Assembly: GCF_900108035.1 (NCBI RefSeq)
Contig: NZ_FNVS01000022.1
Location: 1-55,376, forward strand
Direction of reading: 5' to 3'
From: Parabacteroides chinchillae
Lineage (GTDB): Bacteria > Bacteroidota > Bacteroidia > Bacteroidales > Tannerellaceae
Length of the DNA: 55,376 bases
The notes under the pieces were generated by a model. That model made no database searches. It was not told where the DNA came from and saw only the letters and a program-made list of their open reading frames with translations. The stretch's first letter is position 1. Each line of letters starts with the position of its first letter. Shown one piece after another: positions 17,546 through 25,538 of the stretch. The translations under genes were made by a program, and so were the position numbers.

Positions 17546-18497
17546 TTACTGATTATGATTATCCAACCAATGCCATGTGTTTATTTCATTTTGTAAATCA
17601 GGACTGTTCATCCGGCAAATTCTGATCAACTCTTTTTTTGCTTTTAAGTTTTGTTCCTGATTTGCAAAACAAGAGTTTTCTTTGCGGGGATGCCATAGAT
17701 GATATACCTTCCCTCATGTATTGTTTACGGTTTGCCAAAAAGACGCCTCCAACAGTCAGCATACCGAACATGGTAGATAAAACGGGGTGCTTATTCTCCA
17801 ACAGTCTTATATCCGGATTTTCCCGATATTTACTACTTAGTTCTTCAGGGATGCTATAGCAACATCCATCAAACGGATATGATAATACATTACCATACTT
17901 ACGTATCGCTTCTGCCGCCACATACAATTGATCCAGAGGTACGACTATATCAATATCCCAAATCGCAACAATTGGAGTTCCAGCTCTTTTTATCATCTCA
18001 TTCCGATAATGCGTATGATGAAAAATCCGGTTATTGTCTTTGCAAAAAATATACTCTACATGATTATAATGTGTGATGTTGACTAATTGAGTTTCACCCG
18101 CCTCTAGGAGGATAAAGCGTGCATTTGTCCGGGATGTATAGAATTCGATCATTGTATATAAATTTTCCAATCTTTGAGTGCTGTCAATTCTGACAGGAAT
18201 TAAGATGGTGAGATCATCCAGGTTTTTATTTGCAGAGATGCAAGATGCGTTTTCTTTGTAATACATGTTTTCAATCATACGATTCTGTAGCAACTCAGCC
18301 TGAGTATTACATATATATTGGATACCGGCACCAATACCTGCTAAACCTGTAGAAAAATTTGGATATTGCTTTGTGTCATAATCGGAAATAACAGATTCTA
18401 TTATTCCAATAGCCTTATCCTGATTATCACCGGTAGACAATAATTGAATAGCATACGTTATTTGCGGGCAAATATTTAAAGGTTGTTCCATAACCAT
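17546..18497 (-). pseudogene. LanC-like N-terminus fused by deletion to a GT2-like glycosyltransferase, frameshifted at the end
   Basis: The start at 18497 or 18491 is preferred to an upstream TTG. The first 70 residues end in NFSTGLAGIGAGIQYI, a LanC-like alpha-barrel signature. They then pass abruptly into a GT-A protein (LTILIPVRIDSTQRLENL, IVAIWDIDIVVP, SYPFDGCCYSIP, GGVFLANRKQYMREG). The frame in use stops at 17598. One A fewer in the A7 run near 17633-17639 would instead give SKKELIRICRMNSPDL and end at a TAA (17546-17548), 17 bp before the GT4 gene. The separate LanC remnant and GT at 25530-24608 show the ancestral two-gene order. The reading frame is not functional as LanC and is doubtful as a GT. 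Confidence 0.7.
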
Positions 18498-18545
18498 AGA
18501 TATTATGAATCTAAAACTAACAACACGCACATAAACGCTTCTTGG

Positions 18546-18553
18546 CAAATATA
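18546..18553 (-). promoter_or_regulatory. Putative -7 box for the cassette 3 operon
   Basis: Read on the minus strand, 18553-18546 is TATATTTG, a match to TAnnTTTG. It lies about 50 bp before the ATG at 18497, which supports that start over the longer frame. No clear -33 TTTG is visible. Confidence 0.4.
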
Positions 18554-18721
18554 CGTTATTTTAATATAAATATAAGTCTAAATTCGAGAAATTATCCTTG
18601 ATTTTTAAATATATAATTTGTTAACCAAATTAATATTTTTAATTATCTTTACAAAAAAAACAGATCATTTTTTTTGATACATGGTTATGAAATAGTTTTA
18701 GTAAACGAATCCTTCAATATT

Positions 18722-18780
18722 TCATAGTTATAATTTTATCGGATCATAGTTATAACTTTAGAAAATCATAGTTATGACTT
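18722..18780 (+). repeat. Three direct repeats of TCATAGTTATRA at exact 22-bp spacing (putative operator)
   Basis: Copies start at 18722 (TCATAGTTATAA), 18744 (TCATAGTTATAA) and 18766 (TCATAGTTATGA). A weaker copy (CATGGTTATGA) sits near 18680, about two further periods upstream. Spacing of 22 bp is two DNA turns, so bound proteins would face one side. The array lies 70-130 bp before the three-gene glycosyltransferase operon. Direct repeats with a GTT centre at this spacing resemble LytTR-type sites, but that assignment is an inference. The rest of the 18554-18849 gap is AT-rich. Confidence 0.7.
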
Positions 18781-18849
18781 CTTCTTTTGCATGAAGCTTT
18801 TGCGAAAAGCTGATATTTAGAATTGAATACCTTAAGCCATTAGAAAATT

Positions 18850-20247
18850 ATGAATTGTAAAATTAGCATAAACATGTCTGTCGTTGTTCCGGTATATAAT
18901 GTTGAAGAATATCTGCCGGCATGTATTGAATCTCTCCTGGATCAGGATATTTCCGTTGAAATCATTCTGATTAATGATGGTTCAACTGATGGTTCGGGAA
19001 TGATAGCCGACCAATATGCCAATCAAGACAAACGGATTAAAGTGATTCATCAGGAAAATGGAGGAGCCTCGGCTGCACGCAATGCGGGTTTGGAAATTGC
19101 ACAAGGAGAATACATCGCTTTTATTGATAGTGATGATTGGGTAAAGCAAAATTCGTTAGGTGAATTATACAGAGAAGCCACTAAACATCAAGCCGATATG
19201 GTAATGGGCAATATGCTGTTTTATTATCAAGACGGTAGCTTAAGTAACCCCAGTAATCCTGCCCCTAAAGACATTTGTAATATTCTACTTTCCGGCAAAG
19301 ATGGATTTGTAAAACTAGCAAAGGCCAACGTTTATTCATCCATGGCATGTAATTATATATATTGCAAGAAGTTTTTAGATAAAATACAGGCCAGGTTTGA
19401 GGAGGGTATTATGTGTGAAGATGAGTTGTGGAGTCCTGTCGTTTTTTATCAAGCTGAGAAGTTCCTGATTACTGATATTAATTTCTATTATTACCGTCAA
19501 AGGGAAGGATCTGTCATGCATGCATCGAGTCGCCGACAACGTATGAAAGCCTTGTTCCGGGTCGGCAATCGTTTAACAGAATTTGCCGGACACCTTGATT
19601 TTATGGGAGAAGACGGAGAGTTTAAAAATTGGTTATATGTTAATATATTTTGGATTTATTCTAAAGCATTCATGTTTCTTTCCCGGATAAAAGATACTTC
19701 ATACGTAGTACCTCAGTATCACTTAGATCGTTTTTGGCGGGATTGTTGGGAAATGATGCCCGAACCGCAAAAAAGATGTAAATATTATTATGATCTTGCG
19801 ATAGCAGACTTACAAAGATATACGAATTGGTGTACTTCCGAAGGGGTGGCATCTGTCGCTTATCAAATTAAATCAGGAAAGAAACTGATGTTGATATACA
19901 ATGCTGTACGCGGTGAAAATTTACATATAAAAAATGAAGTTATTCCGGCAAACTGGCTTATCACCACCGACCGACGCTATTTTCAACAAGCCGATGTTGT
20001 CGTGTTCTATCTTCCGGATTTAGCACAAGAGGTTGAAGGTGATTTAGACAAACCGGAAGATCAAATCTGGGTAGCCTGGCATTTGGAGGAGACAGAAAAG
20101 AACTATCCATGGGTTAATGATCCGGAATTTAAGGAGCTTTTCGACCTGCAAGTCTATTATCCTGAGGATGAAAAACAAGAAGAACATCCTGTGATTCAAT
20201 TATGCCGTGCAATAAATAATAAACTAGATAAAAACTATGAATCTTAA
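18850..20247 (+). CDS. GT2 glycosyltransferase with C-terminal fucosyltransferase-N-like domain
   Basis: The protein has 465 residues. Residues 1 to about 330 are a standard GT-A enzyme: VVVPVYNVEEYLPACIESL, INDGSTDGS, GGASAARNAG and the DXD-type FIDSDDW. From about 345 the chain changes to KLMLIYNAVRGENL and VVVFYLPDL, then QIWVAWHLEETEKNYPW and FDLQVYY. This resembles the N-terminal part of bacterial alpha-1,3-fucosyltransferases (GT10). The GDP-fucose-binding half is absent, so only an acceptor-side or scaffold role is plausible. Its end overlaps the next gene by 11 bp. Confidence 0.8.
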   Translation: MNCKISINMSVVVPVYNVEEYLPACIESLLDQDISVEIILINDGSTDGSGMIADQYANQDKRIKVIHQENGGASAARNAGLEIAQGEYIAFIDSDDWVKQNSLGELYREATKHQADMVMGNMLFYYQDGSLSNPSNPAPKDICNILLSGKDGFVKLAKANVYSSMACNYIYCKKFLDKIQARFEEGIMCEDELWSPVVFYQAEKFLITDINFYYYRQREGSVMHASSRRQRMKALFRVGNRLTEFAGHLDFMGEDGEFKNWLYVNIFWIYSKAFMFLSRIKDTSYVVPQYHLDRFWRDCWEMMPEPQKRCKYYYDLAIADLQRYTNWCTSEGVASVAYQIKSGKKLMLIYNAVRGENLHIKNEVIPANWLITTDRRYFQQADVVVFYLPDLAQEVEGDLDKPEDQIWVAWHLEETEKNYPWVNDPEFKELFDLQVYYPEDEKQEEHPVIQLCRAINNKLDKNYES

Positions 20248-21085
20248 ATTCTGGCACCCACACAGAGGACCCGGCAACTTTGGTGACGAATTGAATGTTT
20301 CTCTTTTCAATCGTCTGTTTGGCTCTGTATTTGAAATGGAGAAATACAAAGATGTTGACTTCTACGGAATAGGAACCATCATCAGACCTGATGTTGGGCA
20401 ACAAAATAAGTGTGCAATTTTTGGGTCGGGTGTTTGGGAAGTGGCACCGCGTTACGACAAGCAAAATTGGAATGTATTCTTTCTGCGAGGACCTGTTTCA
20501 TCTAACATTCTGGGATATGGTGGAGAAAAGTTTATTACGGATGCAGCCTATTCGCTTTTATTGTTGGATGACATGATACCCAGGCTTCCTAAAAAACATC
20601 CGGTTTCCGTGATGCCGCACATGTTGCAAATGCAACTGGTTGATTGGAAGTATATTTCTGAACAAACAGGTGTAAACATAATTGACCCGTATGCACCAGT
20701 AGATTTTATAATGGAAGAAATAGCCACATCGGAGAAAATCATATCGGCAGCCATGCACGGAGCTATTGTTGCAGATATTTGCAGGGTACCTTGGGCTCGT
20801 TTGAAAATGGAACTTCTTACATTAGATGAAACATTTTTTATCAATGAACTGAAATGGAGAGACTGGTTGTATTCTATGGGACTATCGGAAAAAAGTGTTG
20901 CAGTTTGGAATACGCATACACAATCCAATCATGGAGAGTATGGTTATATTCAAGACATAGCAAACACTCTACAACGAGAAATAAAAAACGGGCATACATT
21001 CCAGTTATCTTCGGATATTATACTGGGAAATAAAATTAATTGTATTGCCAATGAAGCCGACAGGTTCTTAAATTACTACAAATAA
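20237..21085 (+). CDS. Polysaccharide pyruvyl transferase-like protein
   Basis: The protein has 282 residues. It starts NLKFWHPHRGPGNFGDELN, the GNxGDE signature of the polysaccharide pyruvyl transferase family (PF04230). It then shows GIGTIIRPD, IFGSGVW and FFLRGPVSSNILG, and a C-terminal SAAMHGAIVADICRVPW, the usual serine/histidine motif of the nucleotide or phosphoenolpyruvate site. These enzymes add a pyruvate ketal to sugars of surface glycans, though distant members have other roles. It overlaps the upstream GT by 11 bp and is 6 bp before the next GT, forming a tight operon. Confidence 0.85.
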   Translation: MNLKFWHPHRGPGNFGDELNVSLFNRLFGSVFEMEKYKDVDFYGIGTIIRPDVGQQNKCAIFGSGVWEVAPRYDKQNWNVFFLRGPVSSNILGYGGEKFITDAAYSLLLLDDMIPRLPKKHPVSVMPHMLQMQLVDWKYISEQTGVNIIDPYAPVDFIMEEIATSEKIISAAMHGAIVADICRVPWARLKMELLTLDETFFINELKWRDWLYSMGLSEKSVAVWNTHTQSNHGEYGYIQDIANTLQREIKNGHTFQLSSDIILGNKINCIANEADRFLNYYK

Positions 21086-21091
21086 ACAATT

Positions 21092-21802
21092 ATGAAAATA
21101 CCCAAAATCATCCATCAAATCTATGATAATCCGGCAGGTGTTCCCGATATTCTGTCTGACGTATCGGAATCATGGAAAAAAGAACATCCTGCATGGAACT
21201 ATCGTTTATGGGATCATGAAGCTATTCAAAAATTTCTGGAAGATAGTTGCCCTGAATTTATTCCGATTTATAAATCATTTCTTTGCAACAAACAAAGATG
21301 GGAGTTTATGCGTTATCTGATTTTATATCACGAAGGCGGCCTGTATGTTGACATGGATTACGAGTGTATTCAGCCTATGGACAGCCTTCTGGAAACACAT
21401 TCCTGTTGTTTGGCTCTTGAACCGGCGGAGCATGCCGAACGATTTGGCAAACAAGAATTAATAGGAAATGCAATGCTGGCAGCCATTCCTCATCATCCTT
21501 TTTTTGAAAAGATAATTGAACAAATTATTCTTTCAGGCAACGGAAGAAAACAAACTATGACATGGCACGATACTCAAAATGCCGGAATCGAGATGATTAA
21601 TAATTTGTATGAAGGATACGACTTCAAAGAAGAAATCACTTTACTCCCTGCAGATTTAGTAACACCTTTGTCTGCAAGAGAAATTTCTCTTTTATTGCTA
21701 AACAGGGAAACTCCGGAAATGGAGGATAAAGTGGAAAAAGCGTTTGCTGTACACTATTTCTTGGGGCAATGGAGGTTGAAATATGCGAGTGACATGGTTT
21801 AA
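21092..21802 (+). CDS. GT32-type glycosyltransferase (DXD, OCH1-like)
   Basis: The protein has 236 residues. It opens with IPKIIHQIYDNPAGVP and contains WRLWDHEAI-like spacing (YRLWDHEAIQKF), RWEFMRYLILYHEGGLYVDMDYE with the metal-binding DMD, and ALEPAEHAERFG. This is the sugar-binding DXD family (PF04488) that transfers hexoses to glycan acceptors. It is the last gene of the three-gene operon. It converges on the pseudo-rSAM pseudogene, whose end lies only 16 bp away, with no obvious terminator between them. Confidence 0.87.
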   Translation: MKIPKIIHQIYDNPAGVPDILSDVSESWKKEHPAWNYRLWDHEAIQKFLEDSCPEFIPIYKSFLCNKQRWEFMRYLILYHEGGLYVDMDYECIQPMDSLLETHSCCLALEPAEHAERFGKQELIGNAMLAAIPHHPFFEKIIEQIILSGNGRKQTMTWHDTQNAGIEMINNLYEGYDFKEEITLLPADLVTPLSAREISLLLLNRETPEMEDKVEKAFAVHYFLGQWRLKYASDMV

Positions 21803-21818
21803 GTCCATTCATTTGCGA

Positions 21819-22344
21819 TCTTGTTTTTCAAAATGGCAAAGATTAGGCCGCCTCAATACTATTTCATAGTTTGAAGGTGAGGGACGTTGCTCCTGACCGG
21901 ATAAATAGCTTGTTTAAAGTATTCATCATTTCCTTGTTCACTTCCATTCATGTAGAATGTCAACTCGTGAAGATTTTGAAGAATTTTGCCTTTGAATCCA
22001 AGTTTTTGCTGTTCTTCATAATATTTTCTATTATCCTGAACTTTTAAAATTGGTTTCAAAGAAACCGGCCTTTTATTAAACTCTACGTTAAGCGACAGAT
22101 ATCCGGCCTGCATATCTATTAATGAATGAATCCATTGATTAATTTCATCATCGTTGATAGCTTCATCTGTTAATCCAACAGTATATAAATTTTCTGTTTC
22201 CAGTAGTTGATGGCATATTTCCTTAATTTTATCAGATACAGGGAAAAGAAATCTTTTTTTATTTCCGGCATTATAGACTAATCCTGTATTGTCTTTCAAC
22301 CATAAAAAGGTATCACCGTATAGTGTAAACCAATGTTTATTCAT
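21819..22344 (-). pseudogene. Pseudo-rSAM gene with internal deletion and frameshift
   Basis: The start (MNKHWFTLYGDTFLWL) and first 140 residues are intact up to LHELTFYMNGSEQGNDEYF. This segment lacks the CxxxCxxC cysteines, as is normal for this family. The frame then closes at 21859 after VPHLQTMK. In the next frame the same DNA reads PSPSNYEIVLRRPNLCHF to a TGA at 21819-21821, the family C-terminus. About 200 residues between these points are missing compared with the protein at 5827. The gene starts 4 bp after the deleted maturase, keeping the ancestral order of cassette 4. Confidence 0.8.
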
Positions 22345-22348
22345 AATT

Positions 22349-23060
22349 CTACAATGTAAAACTAATTTCGTTTAATATTCTGTTGTAATAATGAGGATGC
22401 TCCCGGAGATAAGTGAAATTTTGCTCTTTCTCTTTATTGAATAGTTCCGGAGTATAGAAGTTGGGACAATCTGGATGTTGACTCCTTATGTTGTCAATAT
22501 GATACATACATTGATAGCAAAATTTACTGGCAGCGCAATTAAGACATCGATCTGACACTTTTGATAAATAATAATTGTGTCGTTCTGCAACATATTTATG
22601 ATCTAACTCTACAAAACTATCATGAACATAACCTACTTCAAAATCATGATCTATACGTTCGCAAGGTAATATGTTTATCCAGTAGCATTGCATTGGTCGT
22701 CATTGCATAGAAAATTTTTCGACTGACGATATTCGATTCTTCGATATAATTGATGATTTTTTTTATCAGAGGCATATTTAGTAATGGTTCACCTCCATAA
22801 AAACTCACAATAAGTGGTGAATTTGTTTCTGCTATATAGTTTTCTTTCCATAAACTAAGAAGATAGTCTATCATCAACTGAGCTTTCTTGAATGGTAAGT
22901 CCCGGTGTTTTCTTACATCGTATTTTTCGTATAGTCGTTCTGATAATCCGCAGTATTTGCATTTCAGATTACATTTTTCAGTAACCTCGAAAACTATATT
23001 TTTGAGATTAATCAAATTGTTTTTGATTACTTTTTCATCTATTAAGCCGATCGTTTTCAT
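22349..23060 (-). pseudogene. Radical SAM/SPASM maturase with large internal deletion
   Basis: The first frame (23060 down to about 22680) keeps FEVTEKCNLKCKYC (Cys30, 34, 37) and FYGGEPLLNM, and breaks off after TTNAMLLDK. A second frame from the same point reads INILPCERIDHDFEVGYV, then the SPASM cysteines (DRCLNCAASKFCYQC) to a stop at 22349. In the intact relative at 4565 these two points are about 200 residues apart. Loss of roughly 0.6 kb removed most of the barrel and shifted the frame. It lies 12 bp after the propeller gene. The SAM motif survives, but no folded enzyme is expected. Confidence 0.85.
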
Positions 23061-23072
23061 TATGCTTGTTTT

Positions 23073-24260
23073 TTATTGCTTGAATGTAAGAATCCTGACT
23101 ACCGGATTATCATCTTCCAGAAGTTTCTTTGCAACTTTCTCGCCATTACCTTTCAATCGTTTACCTTTGTAAGCATCTATAACTGATGATGCCTGAATCA
23201 GTTCGGCAGCCATGTTTTTTGCAATGGCAGGTGTTCCATTTGGCCCACCCCATCTTCCTTGTCTCCAAGATTTCGTTTCATATTCTGTATCCCAAATAGA
23301 TGCTTTATTTATTTCTCTGGTTCTAAAATCAAGCATAAACGAAGGAATTGGTCCTCCTCCTTTCGGATTAAAATCTAAAAGAAATGTACCTATCAGCATA
23401 AATTTGTCGGTTGTTAAAAAAGGAGTCCATATATTTCTGGGTTCATGGGCGTGGATTGATGGGGTACGGGTTAATAGAGGAATTAGTCCCTTGCTTGGAG
23501 ATAGTTGATACAGTGTGTCGGATGATATATCTGCAATTATTATATCTGAACCATAATGCATATTATGAGAGTAAGAAATTACAAAAGATCTCCACATGTT
23601 ATTCTCTAAATGTTGAGCAATTTTGTTTGAATATCTTTTCGAGAACTCTAAGTTCAATATGGAAATCAAACTGCCGTCCTTTTTGGACATAAGTCGGTAA
23701 GGGGCTTTTTTAGTCTTGTTCTCATGTCCGGGCTCTATAATTACTTCGTCATAGATAAGTAAAGATGTGTCATCATAGTTTAGAATTCGCATATCATTTT
23801 CAAACCCATTTATTTTTAAAGTTCGTTTGTATTCTCCCTTTAAAGAATAAACTTGTATGTATTGGGAACACACATAGATTTCCTCTTTTTTTTCATCTAA
23901 AATTGTCCCGTTTTTAATCCATGAATATTCCATGCCACTTTGACCTTTGTGGTTGAAGTGGGAGTATAGTTTTCCGGTGCTACGATCGAAAAGAAATATG
24001 TCGCCTAACTGAAGTTCGTGTACAAGGATATATTTATTGGTAACAGCAGAAAGCTTCGCTGCTCCACTCAATAAAATATCATCGGTTGTCTCCAATGGTA
24101 TATATTCAATATCTGCCATGTCTTGAAGACACATCTTTTTTTGAGGATAATCTTTTGAAAAATCAAATACAGGCAAGTTACTCACCTTTGATTGGGAATT
24201 TACTACTTGGCTTCCCAATAAAAAAAAGGATATTAGTAAGCTGAAATGTCTTGTTTTCAT
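23073..24260 (-). CDS. 6-bladed beta-propeller protein
   Basis: The protein has 395 residues with a cleavable signal peptide (SLLISFFLLGSQVVNSQ) rather than a lipobox, unlike the relatives at 8522 and 14759. Family features are LQDMADIEYIPLETTDD, FDRSTGKLY, FNHKGQSGMEYSW in place of GQGPGEY, and a C-terminal DNPVVRILTFKQ. It lies 9 bp after the frameshifted precursor and before the deleted maturase. It is one of only two complete genes in cassette 4, the other being the LuxR regulator. It was probably retained by chance or for a separate envelope role. Confidence 0.8.
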   Translation of the reverse strand: MKTRHFSLLISFFLLGSQVVNSQSKVSNLPVFDFSKDYPQKKMCLQDMADIEYIPLETTDDILLSGAAKLSAVTNKYILVHELQLGDIFLFDRSTGKLYSHFNHKGQSGMEYSWIKNGTILDEKKEEIYVCSQYIQVYSLKGEYKRTLKINGFENDMRILNYDDTSLLIYDEVIIEPGHENKTKKAPYRLMSKKDGSLISILNLEFSKRYSNKIAQHLENNMWRSFVISYSHNMHYGSDIIIADISSDTLYQLSPSKGLIPLLTRTPSIHAHEPRNIWTPFLTTDKFMLIGTFLLDFNPKGGGPIPSFMLDFRTREINKASIWDTEYETKSWRQGRWGGPNGTPAIAKNMAAELIQASSVIDAYKGKRLKGNGEKVAKKLLEDDNPVVRILTFKQ

Positions 24261-24269
24261 AGTATTTTA

Positions 24270-24534
24270 TTAAGCAATACATAAATATGACGCTCTCATA
24301 GCTGTGCTGTCTCTAGTAATAGTCCCCATCCCCATATCAGTTGAAGAATGTCCTGGTGTGATGGGACCTGTGCCGTCCCAACTAGTACAACCACAAGTAG
24401 AGCAAGTGCAATTGCATTGTGCCCCACCTTTTAAGATGTCCTGCTGTCTTGCATTTAACGCGTTTTCGCTAAGTTGACTTAATTTTAGTTTTTCAAGTTT
24501 TTTTATGTTCTTTGGATTTTAAATTAATACTCAT
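24270..24534 (-). pseudogene. RiPP precursor with homopolymer frameshift in the leader (precursor C)
   Basis: The minus-strand ATG at 24534 opens MSINLKSKEHKK and then stops because of an A7 run. With A6 the frame becomes KKLEKLKLSQLSENAL, then NARQQDILKGG, and the core AQCNCTCSTCGC with 36 more residues to a TAA at 24270-24272. The core has five cysteines right after GG in CxCxxCxC-like spacing, plus one near the end. The interval length (265) is one more than a multiple of three, as expected for one inserted base. It is either a dead gene or one switched off by slippage in A7. Confidence 0.72.
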
Positions 24535-24607
24535 TGAATGATACGTGATATGCGACAAAATTGAGCAAATAGAAAATATCATACAATAGGTGATTTCCCT
24601 ATATTTT

Positions 24608-25251
24608 TCATTCGTGAAGTTTATTTGTCAGTTCTTCTTTTGTTGAATTCCAAGTTTTATAATATTCATTCATTATTTTGGCTTCATAATAATCTGACCT
24701 GATTTTCCCGTTTTGATTTCTAGGATGCGTAAGATGGAATAAAACGCTTCCAACTGCATTTCCTTTACTTGAACTGGAATATATTAAATCCATTTTGGAT
24801 ATATTCTTTTTCAAAAAATCGATATTTCTATGGAGCAAATAATGATTTCTAAGAATCTCGGAAGTATCGAAACATCTGCCGTCATACGGAAATGCAAAAT
24901 CACAATTTCCTGTTCTGAGTTGATGTACCGCTTCTATAATTGGGGAATATTCCAAAATAATATCTGCCTCCCAGAGACCGATGATATCTGTATTTATCTG
25001 TTTTAGAATTGTATTCAGATGTTTGGTTCGGTGAAGTATCGGGTCTTTATCTTCTATAAATTGATAAGAGACGGTACTGTTAATCTGCTGTTTTAGTATT
25101 CCGTTGTTATAATACGAAACTTCTACCACAAGGATATTGGTATCAAAACCGGATTCCAGAATATCTAAGGCAAGCAGTAAATTCTCTAACCGGATTATCG
25201 AATCGATCCGGACAATAAAATAAAAGTAGTGTCTTTCAATTCGTATTTCAT
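24608..25251 (-). pseudogene. GT2-like glycosyltransferase, frameshifted and internally deleted
   Basis: The ancestral ATG is at 25251, in an ATGA overlap with the upstream LanC-like remnant. It reads MKYELKDTTFI and then loses frame in a T4 run near 25222. With T5 it would read FIVRIDSIIRLENLLLAL, matching the GT part at 17546-18497. The open part (25129-24608) keeps IIGLWEADIILEY and FAFPYDGRCFDTSE, but jumps from SSSSKGN to VGSVLFHLTHPR, missing the GGVFLANR region. Two defects make activity unlikely. Confidence 0.72.
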
Positions 25252-25530
25252 AAGAAGTATTTTTTTATATGTAACAGTACCAGATGCGCTCCAGGAAAAC
25301 CATCAAATAATCGGCTGTATTTACGAAAATAGAATTCTTTATTTTGTAGTGTATGCCATGCCTCCGAATTATTTATTCTAGCAAAGAATAATTGCGGGTT
25401 ATAGTCAAAGCTATATTCCGGATTTTTCATTTGAATATATATGGAAGACAAGCCATTCGTTATATAGATATCTTGATTTCCATGTTCTTTATTTGAAAAA
25501 GAGAAAGATACACAATCCCATTTTTCCAGA
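25248..25530 (-). pseudogene. LanC-like protein remnant
   Basis: Starting next to the regulator stop, one frame reads GLVSGKMGLCIFLFF and stops. The next frame continues SNKEHGNQDIYITNGL, then runs through about 70 residues to LFDGFPGAHLVLLHIKKYF, ending at 25248. GKMG near the N-terminus and a GxPGxxLVLL end are typical of Bacteroidota LanC-like proteins of about 400 residues. Here only the two ends remain, joined by a deletion and shifted by one base. Family assignment is from motif memory. The overlap with the next GT start (ATGA) shows they were one operon. Confidence 0.55.
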
Positions 25531-25538
25531 GACTAAAC

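Noticed and set aside
18722-18787. CRISPR array
   Set aside because: There are only three 12-base repeats with short AT-rich spacers; the exact 22-bp phase in a promoter region fits an operator.
25248-25451. 67-residue ORF as a small gene
   Set aside because: Neighbouring frames extend it into a LanC-like remnant, and its ATG is internal to that sequence.
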